A stretch of DNA of 64,000 nt from Salvelinus alpinus (Eukaryota > Chordata > Actinopteri > Salmoniformes > Salmonidae), in assembly GCF_045679555.1 (NCBI RefSeq), contig NC_092091.1, positions 84,077,657 to 84,141,656 on the forward strand. The letters run 5' to 3'. The position numbers were made by a program, and so were the translations under genes. How positions within the stretch are numbered: position 1 is the first letter of the stretch; each line of letters begins with the position of its first letter. Below the pieces are notes generated by a model. It was not told the origin of the DNA, searched no databases, and was given only the letters and a program-made list of their open reading frames with translations. This document shows positions 1-10,000 of this stretch, piece after piece.

Positions 1-85
1 GTGTTTAAAGATGAAAAGAGGACTGAACAGGTAACTTGATATGCTGACTCCTTGTATTGAGTCCCCCTATTCAGCACCAAGAGTC

Positions 86-250
<165 letters not shown>

Positions 251-506
251 TCTAATTTTCTTTTGAAGTGATGTTTCTTTGTCTTGCTGTGACAAGGTAC
301 TCACCACATCCTGGTTCTGTCATCACAACACGCCACATTCACAGAGTTGAACCTATTTCCTGTACATCTCTCTGACACACACACACATTTTCTCTACATA
401 CTCTCTCACACACACATTCTCTCTCTACACACACTTTCTCCATCTCACTCTCTCTACGTACACACTTCCTGTCTGCTAAATAACAGTGTCAGGCATATCA
501 TCTATC

Positions 507-549
507 ATGGTGGGCTACTGTCCCATCTGTGGGAAACCCGTCTACTTTG
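507..549 (+). CDS. CRIP-like LIM protein, exon 1
   Basis: First coding exon of a small LIM-only protein resembling the cysteine-rich intestinal protein (CRIP) family. It starts at an ATG and encodes 14 codons plus one base (MVGYCPICGKPVYF), ending at a strong donor (G|GTGAGT). The first zinc-ligand pair, C-P-I-C, is here. Joined to 6454-6548 and 7032-7070 it gives one complete LIM domain with the spacing C-x2-C-x17-H-x2-C-x2-C-x2-C-x17-C-x2-C, so all eight zinc ligands are present. CRIP proteins are small zinc-binding proteins of about 77 residues, thought to act through protein-protein contacts. As spliced, this product stops at 58 residues. Family assignment comes from the LIM spacing and motifs such as LGRDYHPLCLKC and HDEKPYC; paralogue identity (CRIP1/2/3) is not settled. 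Confidence 0.75.
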
Positions 550-558
550 GTGAGTGCA

Positions 559-582
559 GTGTGTGTGTGTGTGTGTGTGTGT
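559..582. repeat. (GT)n microsatellite in intron 1
   Basis: A short GT run a few bases after the exon 1 donor. A second run lies at about 714-738. Confidence 0.85.
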
Positions 583-843
583 TTGCAGTGTAACACCGTT
601 GGTCAGAGATGCCATAGAATTATGGAATAGTTGCTAGATTGTTAGGACAGGTTTTTGAGAGGCATCGTTCGCTCGCAAATCTTTTCTAAACTCAATCGTT
701 ATACCTTTCCTATTGTGTGTGTGTGTGTGTGTGTGTGTCTCCATGCTCTGAACAGTCTGTCATGACTCACACACAGACAACAGGAAGTGTCTTCTCTGAG
801 GAAGCAGACTGTTCTCTAACACACCGGATACTCTCCAATACTC

Positions 844-1143
844 TAACCTGGTGTCCTTTCCTTTCTAACCAGCCTTCTTTTCATCCTGGGATAAGTTCCA
901 ACACCCTAAACTGGTCTCTTTTCCTTCACTGGCTGGGTTCCTATAGTCTAACCTGGTGTCCTTTCCTTTCTAACCAGCCTTCTTTTCATCCTGGGATAAG
1001 TTCCAACACCCTAAACTGGTCTCTTTTCCTTCACTGGCTGGGTTCCTATAGTCTAACCTGGTGTCCTTTCCTTAAGAGGCTGGGTTCCAATAGTCTAACC
1101 TGGCTTCCTTCCCTTTAGAGGCTGGGTTCCTATAGTCTAACCT
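844..1143. repeat. 105-bp tandem repeat, about 2 full copies plus degraded copies
   Basis: The TAACCTGGTGTCC motif recurs at 844, 949 and 1054 (period 105). Shorter derivatives of the GGCTGGGTTCCTATAGTC end follow to about 1143. The repeat lies in intron 1 of the LIM gene, and the 133-residue open frame over it is an artefact. Confidence 0.85.
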
Positions 1144-1173
1144 GGTTTAGTGGCCTTTTTGGGTACTTCAGAG

Positions 1174-2216
1174 TATCATGAGTCTGTAATTATCTCTGGC
1201 CCTCTGTGTGTCCTTATCACATGAGTCTGTAATTATCTCTGGCCCTCTGTGTGGTCTTATCACATGAGTCTGTAATTATCTCTGGTCCTCTGTGTGTCCT
1301 TATCACATGAGTCTGTAATTATCTCTGGCCCTCTGTGTGTCCTTATCACATGAGTCTGTAATTATCTCTGGTCCTCTGTGTGGTCTTATCACATGAGTCA
1401 GTAATTATCTCTGGTCCTCTGTGTGGCCTTATCACATGAGTCTGTAATTATCTCTGGTCCTCTGTGTGTCCTTATCACATGAGTCTGTAATTATCTCTGG
1501 CCCTCTGTGTGTCCTTATCACATGAGTCTGTAATTATCTCTGGCCCTCTGTGTGGTCTTATCACATGAGTCTGTAATTATCTCTGGCCCTCTGTGTGTCC
1601 TTATCACATGAGTCTGTAATTATCTCTGGCCCTCTGTGTGTCCTTATCACATGAGTCTGTAATTATCTCTGGCCCTCTGTGTGGCCTTATCACATGAGTC
1701 TGTAATTATCTCTGGTCCTCTGTGTGTCCTTATCACATGAGTCTGTAATTATCTCTGGTCCTCTGTGTGTCCTTATCACATGAGTCTGTAATTATCTCTG
1801 GTCCTCTGTGTGGTCTTATCACATGAGTCTGTAATTATCTCTGGCTGTCTGTGTGGTCTTATCACATGAGTCTGTAATTATCTCTGGTCCTCTGTGTGGC
1901 CTTATCACATGAGTCTGTAATTATCTCTGGCCCTCTGTGTGGCCTTATCACATGAGTCTGTAATTATCTCTGGCCCTCTGTGTGTCCTTATCACATGAGT
2001 CTGTAATTATCTCTGGCCCTCTGTGTAGTCTTATCACATGAGTCTGTAATTATCTCTGGTCCTCTGTGTGTCCTTATCACATGAGTCTGTAATTATCTCT
2101 GGCCCTCTGTGTGGTCTTATCACATGAGTCTGTAATTATCTCTGGCCCTCTGTGTGGTCTTATCACATGAGTCTGTAATTATCTCTGGCCCTCTGTGTGT
2201 CCTTATCACATGAGTC
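1174..2216. repeat. 43-bp minisatellite, about 24 copies
   Basis: Unit begins ATGAGTCTGTAATTATCTCT; starts at 1178, 1221 and 1264 fix the period at 43. Variation is confined to a few positions (GGCCC/GGTCC, GTGTCC/GTGGTC). The array resumes briefly at 2609 after an inserted element, so it is older than that insertion. Confidence 0.95.
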
Positions 2217-2608
2217 TGTAACGGCAGTCTATTTCGTCCTCCTCATCGGACGAGTAGAAGCGAGAAGGATCGGAGGACCAATGTGCAGAGTGGTAAGTTT
2301 CCATGGTAACTTAATGTACACGAAAACAATACACGATACAAAACAACAAACGAACATACCGTAACAGTCCCGTGTGGCGAAACACTGACACAGGAACAAA
2401 CACCCACAAAACACACGTGAAACCCCAGCAGCCTAAGTATGATTCTCAATCAGGGACAACGATTGACAGCTGCCTCTGATTGAGAATCATACCAGGCCGA
2501 ACCCAAAATCCCAACATAGAAAACACACATAGACAACCCACCCCAACTCACGCCCTGACCATACTAAAATACATACAAAACAAGGGAAATAAGGTCAGGA
2601 ACGTGACA
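2217..2608. mobile_element. Solo-LTR-like insertion (392 bp)
   Basis: The segment starts TGTAACG and ends CGTGACA, imperfect inverted ends of the TG...CA type. It is flanked by a 5-bp direct repeat GAGTC (2212-2216 and 2609-2613), and the 43-bp repeat continues on both sides. TG...CA ends with a 5-bp target duplication and no coding capacity suit a solo LTR. An internal hairpin is visible, TATGATTCTCAATCAG pairing with CTGATTGAGAATCATA, around 2438-2492. A non-autonomous DNA element is the alternative. Confidence 0.6.
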
Positions 2609-2639
2609 GAGTCTGTAATTATCATGTCAAATAGACAAT

Positions 2640-3087
2640 AATTAAATAAGATTGTTTAAAAATATATATAATATAAAGCTGTAAATCCTTAACCTTAATA
2701 TAAACCATGAACTCAGTAAATATCATTGGTGTTTAATATGAGGGTTTCAGCATGAAATATTCTTAATGTTTTTTTAAACACTTGTATTTATTTTACTGTC
2801 AAAATGTCTTTGTTGTAAATGTGTTGGAGCCAAACTGATGTCAGTTGTTAAATAAGTCAATAGAGTTCATCAAAATAATGCTGTTGTTGATTAGATGCTT
2901 TTTCATTAATTAGTCTGTTGGACAATATGGACACAGACACCATTTAGAGGAATACATTTTTTAAAAGTTATTCACGTATAAATTCCCAAAGTTACTTTGG
3001 TAAATTACCGGTAGCTTAGCAACTCTCTAGTCACAGTGCAGATCTCTCTCTGAATGGCAGACAACATTTGACCTCTTGCCCCTGCTG
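2640..3087. other. Intron 1 sequence without recognised features
   Basis: AT-rich, apparently single-copy sequence between the solo-LTR-like element and the LINE. No coding exon, RNA gene or repeat was recognised. Confidence 0.5.
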
Positions 3088-3170
3088 TCCTCTAACTCCA
3101 TTGGTCCATGACCTGCAATCTCTACTGCACTCCACACTGCCCTTTCCCACCTGGACAAAAGGAACACCTA

Positions 3171-4774
3171 CAGTGGGGAGAACAAGTATTTGATACACTG
3201 CTGATTTTGCAGGTTTTCCTACTTACAAAGCATGTAGAGGTCTGTAATTTTTATCATAGGTACACTTCAACTGTGAGAGACGGAATCTAAAACAAAAATC
3301 CAGAAAATCACATTGTATGATTTTTAAGTAATTAATTTGCATTTTATTGCATGACATAAGTATTTGATATATCAGAAAAGCAGAACTTAATATTTGGTAC
3401 AGAAACCTTTGTTTGCAATTACAGAGATCATAGGTGTCCTGTAGTTCTTGACCAGGTTTGCACACACTGCAGCAGGGATTTAGGCCCACTCCTCCATACA
3501 GACCTTCTCCAGATCCTTCAGGTTTCGGGGCTGTCGCTGGGCAATACGGACTTTCAGCTCCCTCCAAAGATTTTCTATTGGGTTCAGGTCTGGAGACTGG
3601 CTAGGCCACTCCAGGACCTTGAGATGCTTCTTACGGAGCCACTCCTTAGTTGCCCTGGCTGTGTGTTTCGGGTCGTTGTCATGCTGGAAGACCCAGCCAC
3701 GACCCATCTTCAATGCTCTTACTGAGGGAAGGAGGTTGTTGGCCAAGATCTCGCAATACATGGCCCCATCCATCCTCCCCTCAATACGGTGCAGTCGTCT
3801 TGTCCCCTTTGCAGAAAAGCATCCCCAAAGAATGATGTTTCCACCTCCATGCTTCACGGTTGGGATGGTGTTCTTGGGGTTGTACTCATCCTTCTTCCTC
3901 CAAACACGGCGAGTGGAGTTTAGACCAAAAAGCTCTATTTTTGTCTCATCAGACCACATGACCTTCTCCCATTCCCCCTCTGGATCATCCAGATGGTCAT
4001 TGGCAAACTTCAGACGGGCCTGGACATGCGCTGGCTTGAGCAGGGGGACCTTGCGTGCGCTGCAGGATTTTAATCCATGACGGCGTAGTGTGTTACTAAT
4101 GGTTTTCTTTGAGACTGTGGTCCCAGCTCTCTTCAGGTCATTGACCAGGTCCTGCCGTGTAGTTCTGGGCTGATCCCTCACCTTCCTCATGATCATTGAT
4201 GCCCCACGAGGTGTGATCTTGCGTGGAGCCCCAGACCGAGGGTGATTGACCGTCATCTTTAACTTCTTCCATTTTCTAATAATTGCGCCAACAGTTGTTG
4301 CCTTCTCACCAAGCTGCTTGCCTATTGTTCTGTAGCCCATCCTAGCCTTGTGCAGGTCTACAATTTTATCCCTGATGTCCTTACACAGCTCTCTGGTCTT
4401 GGCCATTGTGGAGAGGTTGGAGTCTGTTTGATTGAGTGTGTGGACAGGTGTCTTTTATACAGGTAATGAGTTCAAACAAGTGCAGTTAATACAGGTAATG
4501 AGTGGAGAACAGGAGGGCTTCTTAAAGAAAAACTAACAGGTCTGTGAGAGCCGGAATTCTTACTGGTTGGTAGGTGATCAAATACTTATGTCATGCAATA
4601 AAATGCAAATTAATTACTTAAAAATCATACAATGTGATTTTCTGGATTTTTGTTTTAGATTCCGTCTCTCACAGTTGAAGTGTACCTATGATAAAAATTA
4701 CAGACCTCTACATGCTTTGTAAGTAGGAAAACCTGCAAAATCGGCAGTGTATCAAATACTTGTTCTCCCCACTG
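3171..4774 (-). mobile_element. Tc1-like transposon, complete with 198-bp inverted repeats
   Basis: 1604-bp element starting CAGTGGGGAGAACAAG and ending with the reverse complement. Flanking TA dinucleotides (3169-3170 and 4775-4776) are the usual Tc1/mariner target duplication. Inverted repeats span 3171-3368 and 4577-4774. One transposase gene lies on the minus strand. The element sits inside the RT of the LINE, so it is the younger insertion. Confidence 0.95.
3387..4406 (-). pseudogene. Tc1-like transposase with one premature stop
   Basis: DD34E transposase that would cut and paste the element at TA sites. The frame starts [16 protein letters not shown] at 4406 with an N-terminal helix-turn-helix region (residues ~1-110). 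The catalytic residues are D in [11 protein letters not shown] in [10 protein letters not shown] and E in [10 protein letters not shown], with 34 residues between the last two. Translation stops at 3480-3482 after EEWA (308 residues), but the same frame continues without a further stop to the normal end ANKGFCTKY at 3387. The full frame is 339 residues, the usual family length. A single nonsense change, probably AAA to TAA, is therefore the only coding lesion seen. The lost tail is past the catalytic core, so activity cannot be judged. Confidence 0.9.
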
Positions 4775-4776
4775 TA

Positions 4777-5712
4777 TGTGAGAATGCTATTCATTGACTA
4801 CAGCTCAGCGTTCAACACCGTAGTGCCCTCAAAGCTCATCACTAAGCTAAGGACCCTGGGACTAAACACCTCCCTCTGCAACTGGATCCTGGAGGTTCTG
4901 ACGGGCCGCCCCCAGGTGGTGAGGGTAGGTAACAACACATCCGCCATGCTGATCCTCAAAACGGGGGCCCCTCAGGGGATCGTGCTCAGACCCCTCCTGT
5001 ACTCCCTGATCACTCTTGACTGTCGTGCCAGGAACGACTCCAACACCATCATCAAGTTTGCCGATGACACAACAGTGGTAGACCTGATCACCGTCAACGA
5101 TGAGACAGCCTATAGGGAGGAGGTCAGAGACCTGGCCGTGTGGTGCCAGGACAACAACCTCTCCCTCAACGTGATAAAAACAAAGGAGATGACTGTGGAC
5201 TACAGGAAAAGGAGGACCGAGAACGCCCCCATTCTCATCGACGGGGCTGTAGTGGAGCAGGTTGAGAGCTTCAAGTTCCTTGGTGTCCACGTCACCAACA
5301 AACTAACATGGTCCAAGCACACCAAGACAGTCGTGAAGAGGGCATGACAAAGCCTATTCCCCCTCAGGAGACTGAAAAGATTTGGCATGGGTCCTTAGAT
5401 CCTCAAAAGCTTCTACAGCTGCACCATCGAGAGCATCCTGACGGGTTGCATCATTGCCTGGTATGGCAACTGCTCAGCCTCCGACTTCAAGACACTACAG
5501 AGGGTTGTGCGTACGGCCCAGTACATCACCGGTGCCAAGCTTCCTGCCATTCAGGACCTCTATACCAGGCGGTGTCAGAGGAAGGCCCTACAAATTGTAA
5601 AAGACACCAGTCACCCTAGTCATAGACTGTTCTCTCTTCTACCGCACGGCAAGTGGTACCGGATCACCAAATCTAGGACCAAAAGGCTCCTTATCAAACA
5701 TCTAATCAAATG
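4777..5712 (+). pseudogene. LINE reverse transcriptase C-terminal half (fragment)
   Basis: RT palm motifs are clear: [11 protein letters not shown], the GAPQG block ([15 protein letters not shown]) and the catalytic box KFADDTT, followed by the [11 protein letters not shown] and [10 protein letters not shown] blocks typical of CR1/L2/Jockey-type elements. The frame ends at 5347 with TGA just after KTVVKRA. Homology goes on in other frames (IESILTGCIIAWYGNC, then VVRTAQYITGAKLP to about 5712), so at least one frameshift and one more stop (near 5398) break the end. No endonuclease domain is present because the copy is 5'-truncated. Confidence 0.85.
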
Positions 5713-5984
5713 ACCACCAGACCCCTCTTTTACACTGCTGCTATTCTCTGTTTACTATCTATACATAGTCACTTTAACTCTCCCTACATATTACCTCCAT
5801 TACCTGGATTAACCGGTGCCCCCTCACATTGACTCTGCAACGGAACCCCAATATAGCCTCGCTATTGTTATTTTACTGCTGCTGTTTAATTATTTATTAC
5901 TGAAAAAATATATATCTTTACTGAACACATTTTTTATTAAGAGTTCTTAAAGCAATGTTGGTTAAGAGCTTGTAAGTAAGAATT

Positions 5985-6360
5985 TCACTATAAGGTCCAC
6001 ACCTGTTGTATTCAGCATTTCACTGTGAGGTCTACACCTGTTGTATTCAGCATTTCACTGTGAGGTCCACACCTCTTGTATTCAGCATTTCACTGTAAGG
6101 TCGACACCTGTTGTATTCAGCATTTCACTGTGAGGTCTACTACACCTGTTGTATTCAGCATTTCACTGTGAGGTCCACACCTGTTGTATTCAGCATTTCA
6201 CTGTGAGGTCCACACCTGTTGTATTCAGCATTTCACTGTAAGGTCTACACCTGTTGTATTCAGCATTTCACCTGTAAGGTCCACACCTGTTGTATTCAGC
6301 ATTTCACTGTGAGGTCCACACCTGTTGTATTCAGCATTTCACTGTTGTATTCGGCGCATG
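5985..6360 (+). repeat. ~35-bp tandem repeat in LINE 3' tail
   Basis: The core TTCAGCATTTCACTGTGAGG with CACACCTGTTGTA recurs about ten times. It is an internal expansion of the LINE 3' UTR, just before the element's terminal GCGCATGTGACAAATAC. Confidence 0.85.
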
Positions 6361-6453
6361 TGACAAATACAATTTGAGTATCCTCTAACTAGATTGGTCC
6401 ATGACAGACATTTGACCTCTAACCCTTGGTATCCTCTCTCCCCATTGGTCCAG

Positions 6454-6548
6454 GTGAGAAGAAGAGGTCATTGGGGCGGGACTACCACCCTCTGTGTCTG
6501 AAGTGTCAACAGTGTCAGAGACAGTTGACCCCAGGACAACATGCTGAG
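6454..6548 (+). CDS. CRIP-like LIM protein, exon 2
   Basis: The exon follows a CCAG acceptor and ends GAG|GTATGG. It is 95 bases long, so exons 1+2 give 138 bases, or 46 codons. It encodes GEKKRSLGRDYHPLCLKCQQC (split by the exon 1 junction) and then QRQLTPGQHAE. This supplies the H-x2-C-x2-C-x2-C centre of the LIM domain. The order SLG-x2-(W/Y)H-x2-CL-x-C and the HAE before the splice are CRIP hallmarks. Exon 2 lies only 73 bases after the right target duplication of the LINE in intron 1. Confidence 0.75.
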
Positions 6549-6552
6549 GTAT

Positions 6553-6850
6553 GGAGAGAGAGGGAGGGAGGGAGGGAGGGAGGGAAGAGGAGGAGGGAGA
6601 GAAGGGGGAGGGAGGAACGGGAGCTGAGGGGAGTATAGCGGAGGGGGGAGGGGGGAGAGGGGAGAGATGGAAGGGAAGGGGGAGAGAGAGTGAGTCAGGG
6701 AGAGAAGGGGAGGGGAGAGAGGGAAGGGAAGGGGGAGAGAGAGTGAGTCAGGGAGAGGAGGGGAGAGAGGGAAGGGAAGGGGGAGAGAGAGTGAGTCAGG
6801 GAGAGAAGGGGAGGGGAGAGAGGGAAGGGAAGGGGGAGTGACGGGGGAGA
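6553..6850. repeat. Polypurine (GA-rich) tract with ~60-bp internal repeats, intron 2
   Basis: The plus strand is nearly all purine. A block with AGAGAGTGAGTCAGGGAGAG recurs three times. Open frames on both strands are low-complexity artefacts. Confidence 0.85.
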
Positions 6851-6861
6851 GAAAGATAGTA

Positions 6862-6908
6862 TCAACAGTGTCAGAGACAGCTGACCCCAGGACAACATGC
6901 TGAGGTAC
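6862..6908 (+). pseudogene. Duplicated 3' half of LIM exon 2 with donor
   Basis: The sequence from CAACAGTGTCAGAGACAG to ACATGCTGAG|GTAC repeats the last ~44 bases of exon 2 and its donor, with one clear substitution (TTGACC to CTGACC). It has no acceptor directly in front, only polypurine sequence, so it is probably a dead exon copy. Confidence 0.8.
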
Positions 6909-6968
6909 GAAGACAGGGAGGGGGAGGGTGGGGAAGGAGTGAGGGAGGGAGGTGGGGTGCAGAAGGAA

Positions 6969-6994
6969 GGTCTGTCTGTCTGTCTGTCTGTCTG
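6969..6994. repeat. (TCTG)n microsatellite
   Basis: About six copies of the tetranucleotide, just before the exon 3 acceptor region. Confidence 0.85.
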
Positions 6995-7031
6995 TCATGA
7001 ACTAAGATGTTTTCTGTGCTTTGTGTTTCAG

Positions 7032-7070
7032 CATGATGAGAAACCCTACTGCACTAACTGTTACATGTAG
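7032..7070 (+). CDS. CRIP-like LIM protein, exon 3 (ends at in-frame TAG)
   Basis: After the acceptor TGTGTTTCAG the frame reads HDEKPYCTNCYM and meets TAG, giving a 58-residue protein that completes the LIM domain (last ligands C-T-N-C). The codons after the TAG read MLGTRG in the same frame (MFGTRG in many later array copies). This matches the conserved C-Y-x-x-M-F-G-P-(K/R)-G that follows the LIM domain in CRIP proteins. A possible donor AGAG|GTAGAT lies at 7086/7087, in the same phase as a candidate last exon at 14433. The TAG thus looks like a nonsense change inside a longer ancestral frame. The exon is also copy 1 of the 68-bp array that follows. Confidence 0.7.
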   Translation, partial: HDEKPYCTNCYM

Positions 7071-10000
7071 ATGTTGGGTACCAGAGGTAGATACTGCTTG
7101 GTGATGAGTAACCCTACTGCACTAACTGTTACATGTAGATGTATGGTACCAGAGGTAGATACTGCTTGGTGATGAGTAACCCTACTACACTAACTGTTAC
7201 ATGTAGATGTATGGTACCAGAGGTAGATACTGCTTGGTGATGAGTAACCCTACTACACTAACTGTTACATGTAGATGTTGGGTACCAGAGGTAGATACTG
7301 CTTGGTGATGAGTAACCCTACTACACTAACTGTTACATGTAGATGTTGGGTACCAGAGGTAGATACTGCTTGGTGATGAGAAACCCTACTACACTAACTG
7401 TTACATGTAGATGTATGGTACCAGAGGTAGATACTGCTTGGTGATGAGTAACCCTACTACACTAACTGTTACATGTAGATGTTTGGTACCAGAGGTAGAT
7501 ACTGCTTGGTGATGAGTAACCCTACTACACTAACTGTTACATGTAGATGTTGGGTACCAGAGGTAGATACTGCTTGGTGATGAGTAACCCTACTACACTA
7601 ACTGTTACATGTAGATGTTGGGTACCAGAGGTAGATACTGCTTGGTGATGAGTAACCCTACTACACTAACTGTTACATGTAGATGTTGGGTACCAGAGGT
7701 AGATACTGCTTGGTGATGAGTAACCCTACTACACTAACTGTTACATGTAGATGTTGGGTACCAGAGGTAGATACTGCTTGGTGATGAGTAACCCTACTAC
7801 ACTAACTGTTACATGTAGATGTTTGGTACCAGAGGTAGATACTGCTTGGTGATGAGAAACCCTACTACACTGTTACATGTAGATGTTTGGTACCAGAGGT
7901 AGATACTGCTTGGTGATGAGTAACCCTTCTACACTAACTGTTACATGTAGATGTTTGGTACCAGAGGTAGATACTGCTTGGTGATGAGTAACCCTACTAC
8001 ACTAACTGTTACATGTAGATGTGTGGTACCAGAGGTAGATACTGCTTGGTGATGAGTAACCCTACTACACTAACTGTTACATGTAGATGTTTGGTACCAG
8101 AGGTAGATACTGCTTGGTGATGAGAAACCCTACTACACTAACTGTTACATGTAGATGTGTGGTACCAGAGGTAGATACTGCTTGGTGATGAGAAACCCTA
8201 CTACACTAACTGTTACATGTAGATGTTGGGTACCAGAGGTAGATACTGCTTGGTGATGAGTAACCCTACTACACTAACTGTTACATGTAGATGTGTGGTA
8301 CCAGAGGTAGATACTGCTTGGTGATGAGTAACCCTACTACACTAACTGTTACATGTAGATGTGTGGTACCAGAGGTAGATACTGCTTGGTGATGAGTAAC
8401 CCTACTACACTAACTGTTACATGTAGATGTTGGGTACCAGAGGTAGATACTGCTTGGTGATGAGTAACCCTACTACACTAACTGTTACATGTAGATGTGT
8501 GGTACCAGAGGTAGATACTGCTTGGTGATGAGTAACCCTACTACACTAACTGTTACATGTAGATGTTTGGTACCAGAGGTAGATACTGCTTGGTGATGAG
8601 AAACCCTACTACACTAACTGTTACATGTAGATGTTGGGTACCAGAGGTAGATACTGCTTGGTGATGAGTAACCCTACTACACTAACTGTTACATGTAGAT
8701 GTATGGTACCAGAGGTAGATACTGCTTGGTGATGAGAAACCCTACTACACTAACTGTTACATGTAGATGTTGGTACCAGAGGTAGATACTGCTTGGTGAT
8801 GAGTAACCCTACTACACTAACTGTTACATGTAGATGTTTGGTACCAGGGGTAGATACTGCTTGGTGATGAGAAACCCTACTACACTGTTACATGTAGATG
8901 TTAGGTACCAGAGGTAGATACTGCTTGGTGATGAGTAACCCTACTACACTAACTGTTACATGTAGATGTTGGGTACCAGAGGTAGATACTGCTTGGTGAT
9001 GAGAAACCCTACTACACTAACTGTTACATGTAGATGTTTGGTACCAGAGGTAGATACTGCTTGGTGATGAGAAACCCTACTACACTAACTGTTACATGTA
9101 GATGTTGGGTACCAGAGGTAGATACTGCTTGGTGATGAGTAACCCTACTACACTAACTGTTACATGTAGATGTTTGGTACCAGAGGTAGATACTGCTTGG
9201 TGATGAGTAACCCTACTACACTGCTACATGTAGATGTTGGGTACCAGAGGTAGATACTGCTTGGTGATGAGTAACCCTACTACACTGCTACATGTAGATG
9301 TTGGGTACCAGAGGTAGATACTGCTTGGTGATGAGTAACCCTACTACACTGCTACATGTAGATGTTGGGTACCAGAGGTAGATACTGCTTGGTGATGAGT
9401 AACCCTACTACACTAACTGTTACATGTAGATGTTAGGTACCAGAGGTAGATACTGCTTGGTGATGAGTAACCCTACTACACTAACTGTTACATGTAGATG
9501 TTTGGTACCAGAGGTAGATACTGCTTGGTGATGAGAAACCCTACTACACTAACTGTTACATGTAGATGTTTGGTACCAGAGGTAGATACTGCTTGGTGAT
9601 GAGTAACCCTACTACACTAACTGTTACATGTAGATGTTTGGTACCAGAGGTAGATACTGCTTGGTGATGAGAAACCCTACTACACTAACTGTTACATGTA
9701 GATGTTTGGTACCAGAGGTAGATACTGCTTGGTGATGAGAAACCCTACTACACTGTTACATGTAGATGTGTGGTACCAGAGGTAGATACTGCTTGGTGAT
9801 GAGAAACCCTACTACACGAACTGTTACATGTAGATGTGTGGTACCAGAGGTAGATACTGCTTGGTGATGAGAAACCCTACTACACTAACTGTTACATGTA
9901 GATGTGTGGTACCAGAGGTAGATACTGCTTGGTGATGAGTAACCCTACTACACTAACTGTTACATGTAGATGTTTGGTACCAGAGGTAGATACTGCTTGG

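Larger units (their letters stand above)
3113..6380 (+). mobile_element. 5'-truncated LINE (L2/RSg-1-like) interrupted by a Tc1 element
   Basis: Non-LTR retrotransposon carrying the C-terminal half of a reverse transcriptase and a 3' UTR. It is bounded by a near-perfect 25-bp direct repeat (3088-3112 and 6381-6405, about 23/25 identical) that reads as its target-site duplication. RT sequence runs up to 3170, is broken by a Tc1 element at 3171-4774, and resumes at 4777 in register. The 3' UTR ends in a ~35-bp tandem repeat and the tail GCGCATGTGACAAATAC. A second copy of the family lies in reverse at 25780-27150. Clade is judged from the RT motifs only. Confidence 0.8.

Noticed and set aside
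4862-5290. 142-codon frame antisense to the LINE RT
   Set aside because: Shadow of the reverse transcriptase frame on the other strand.
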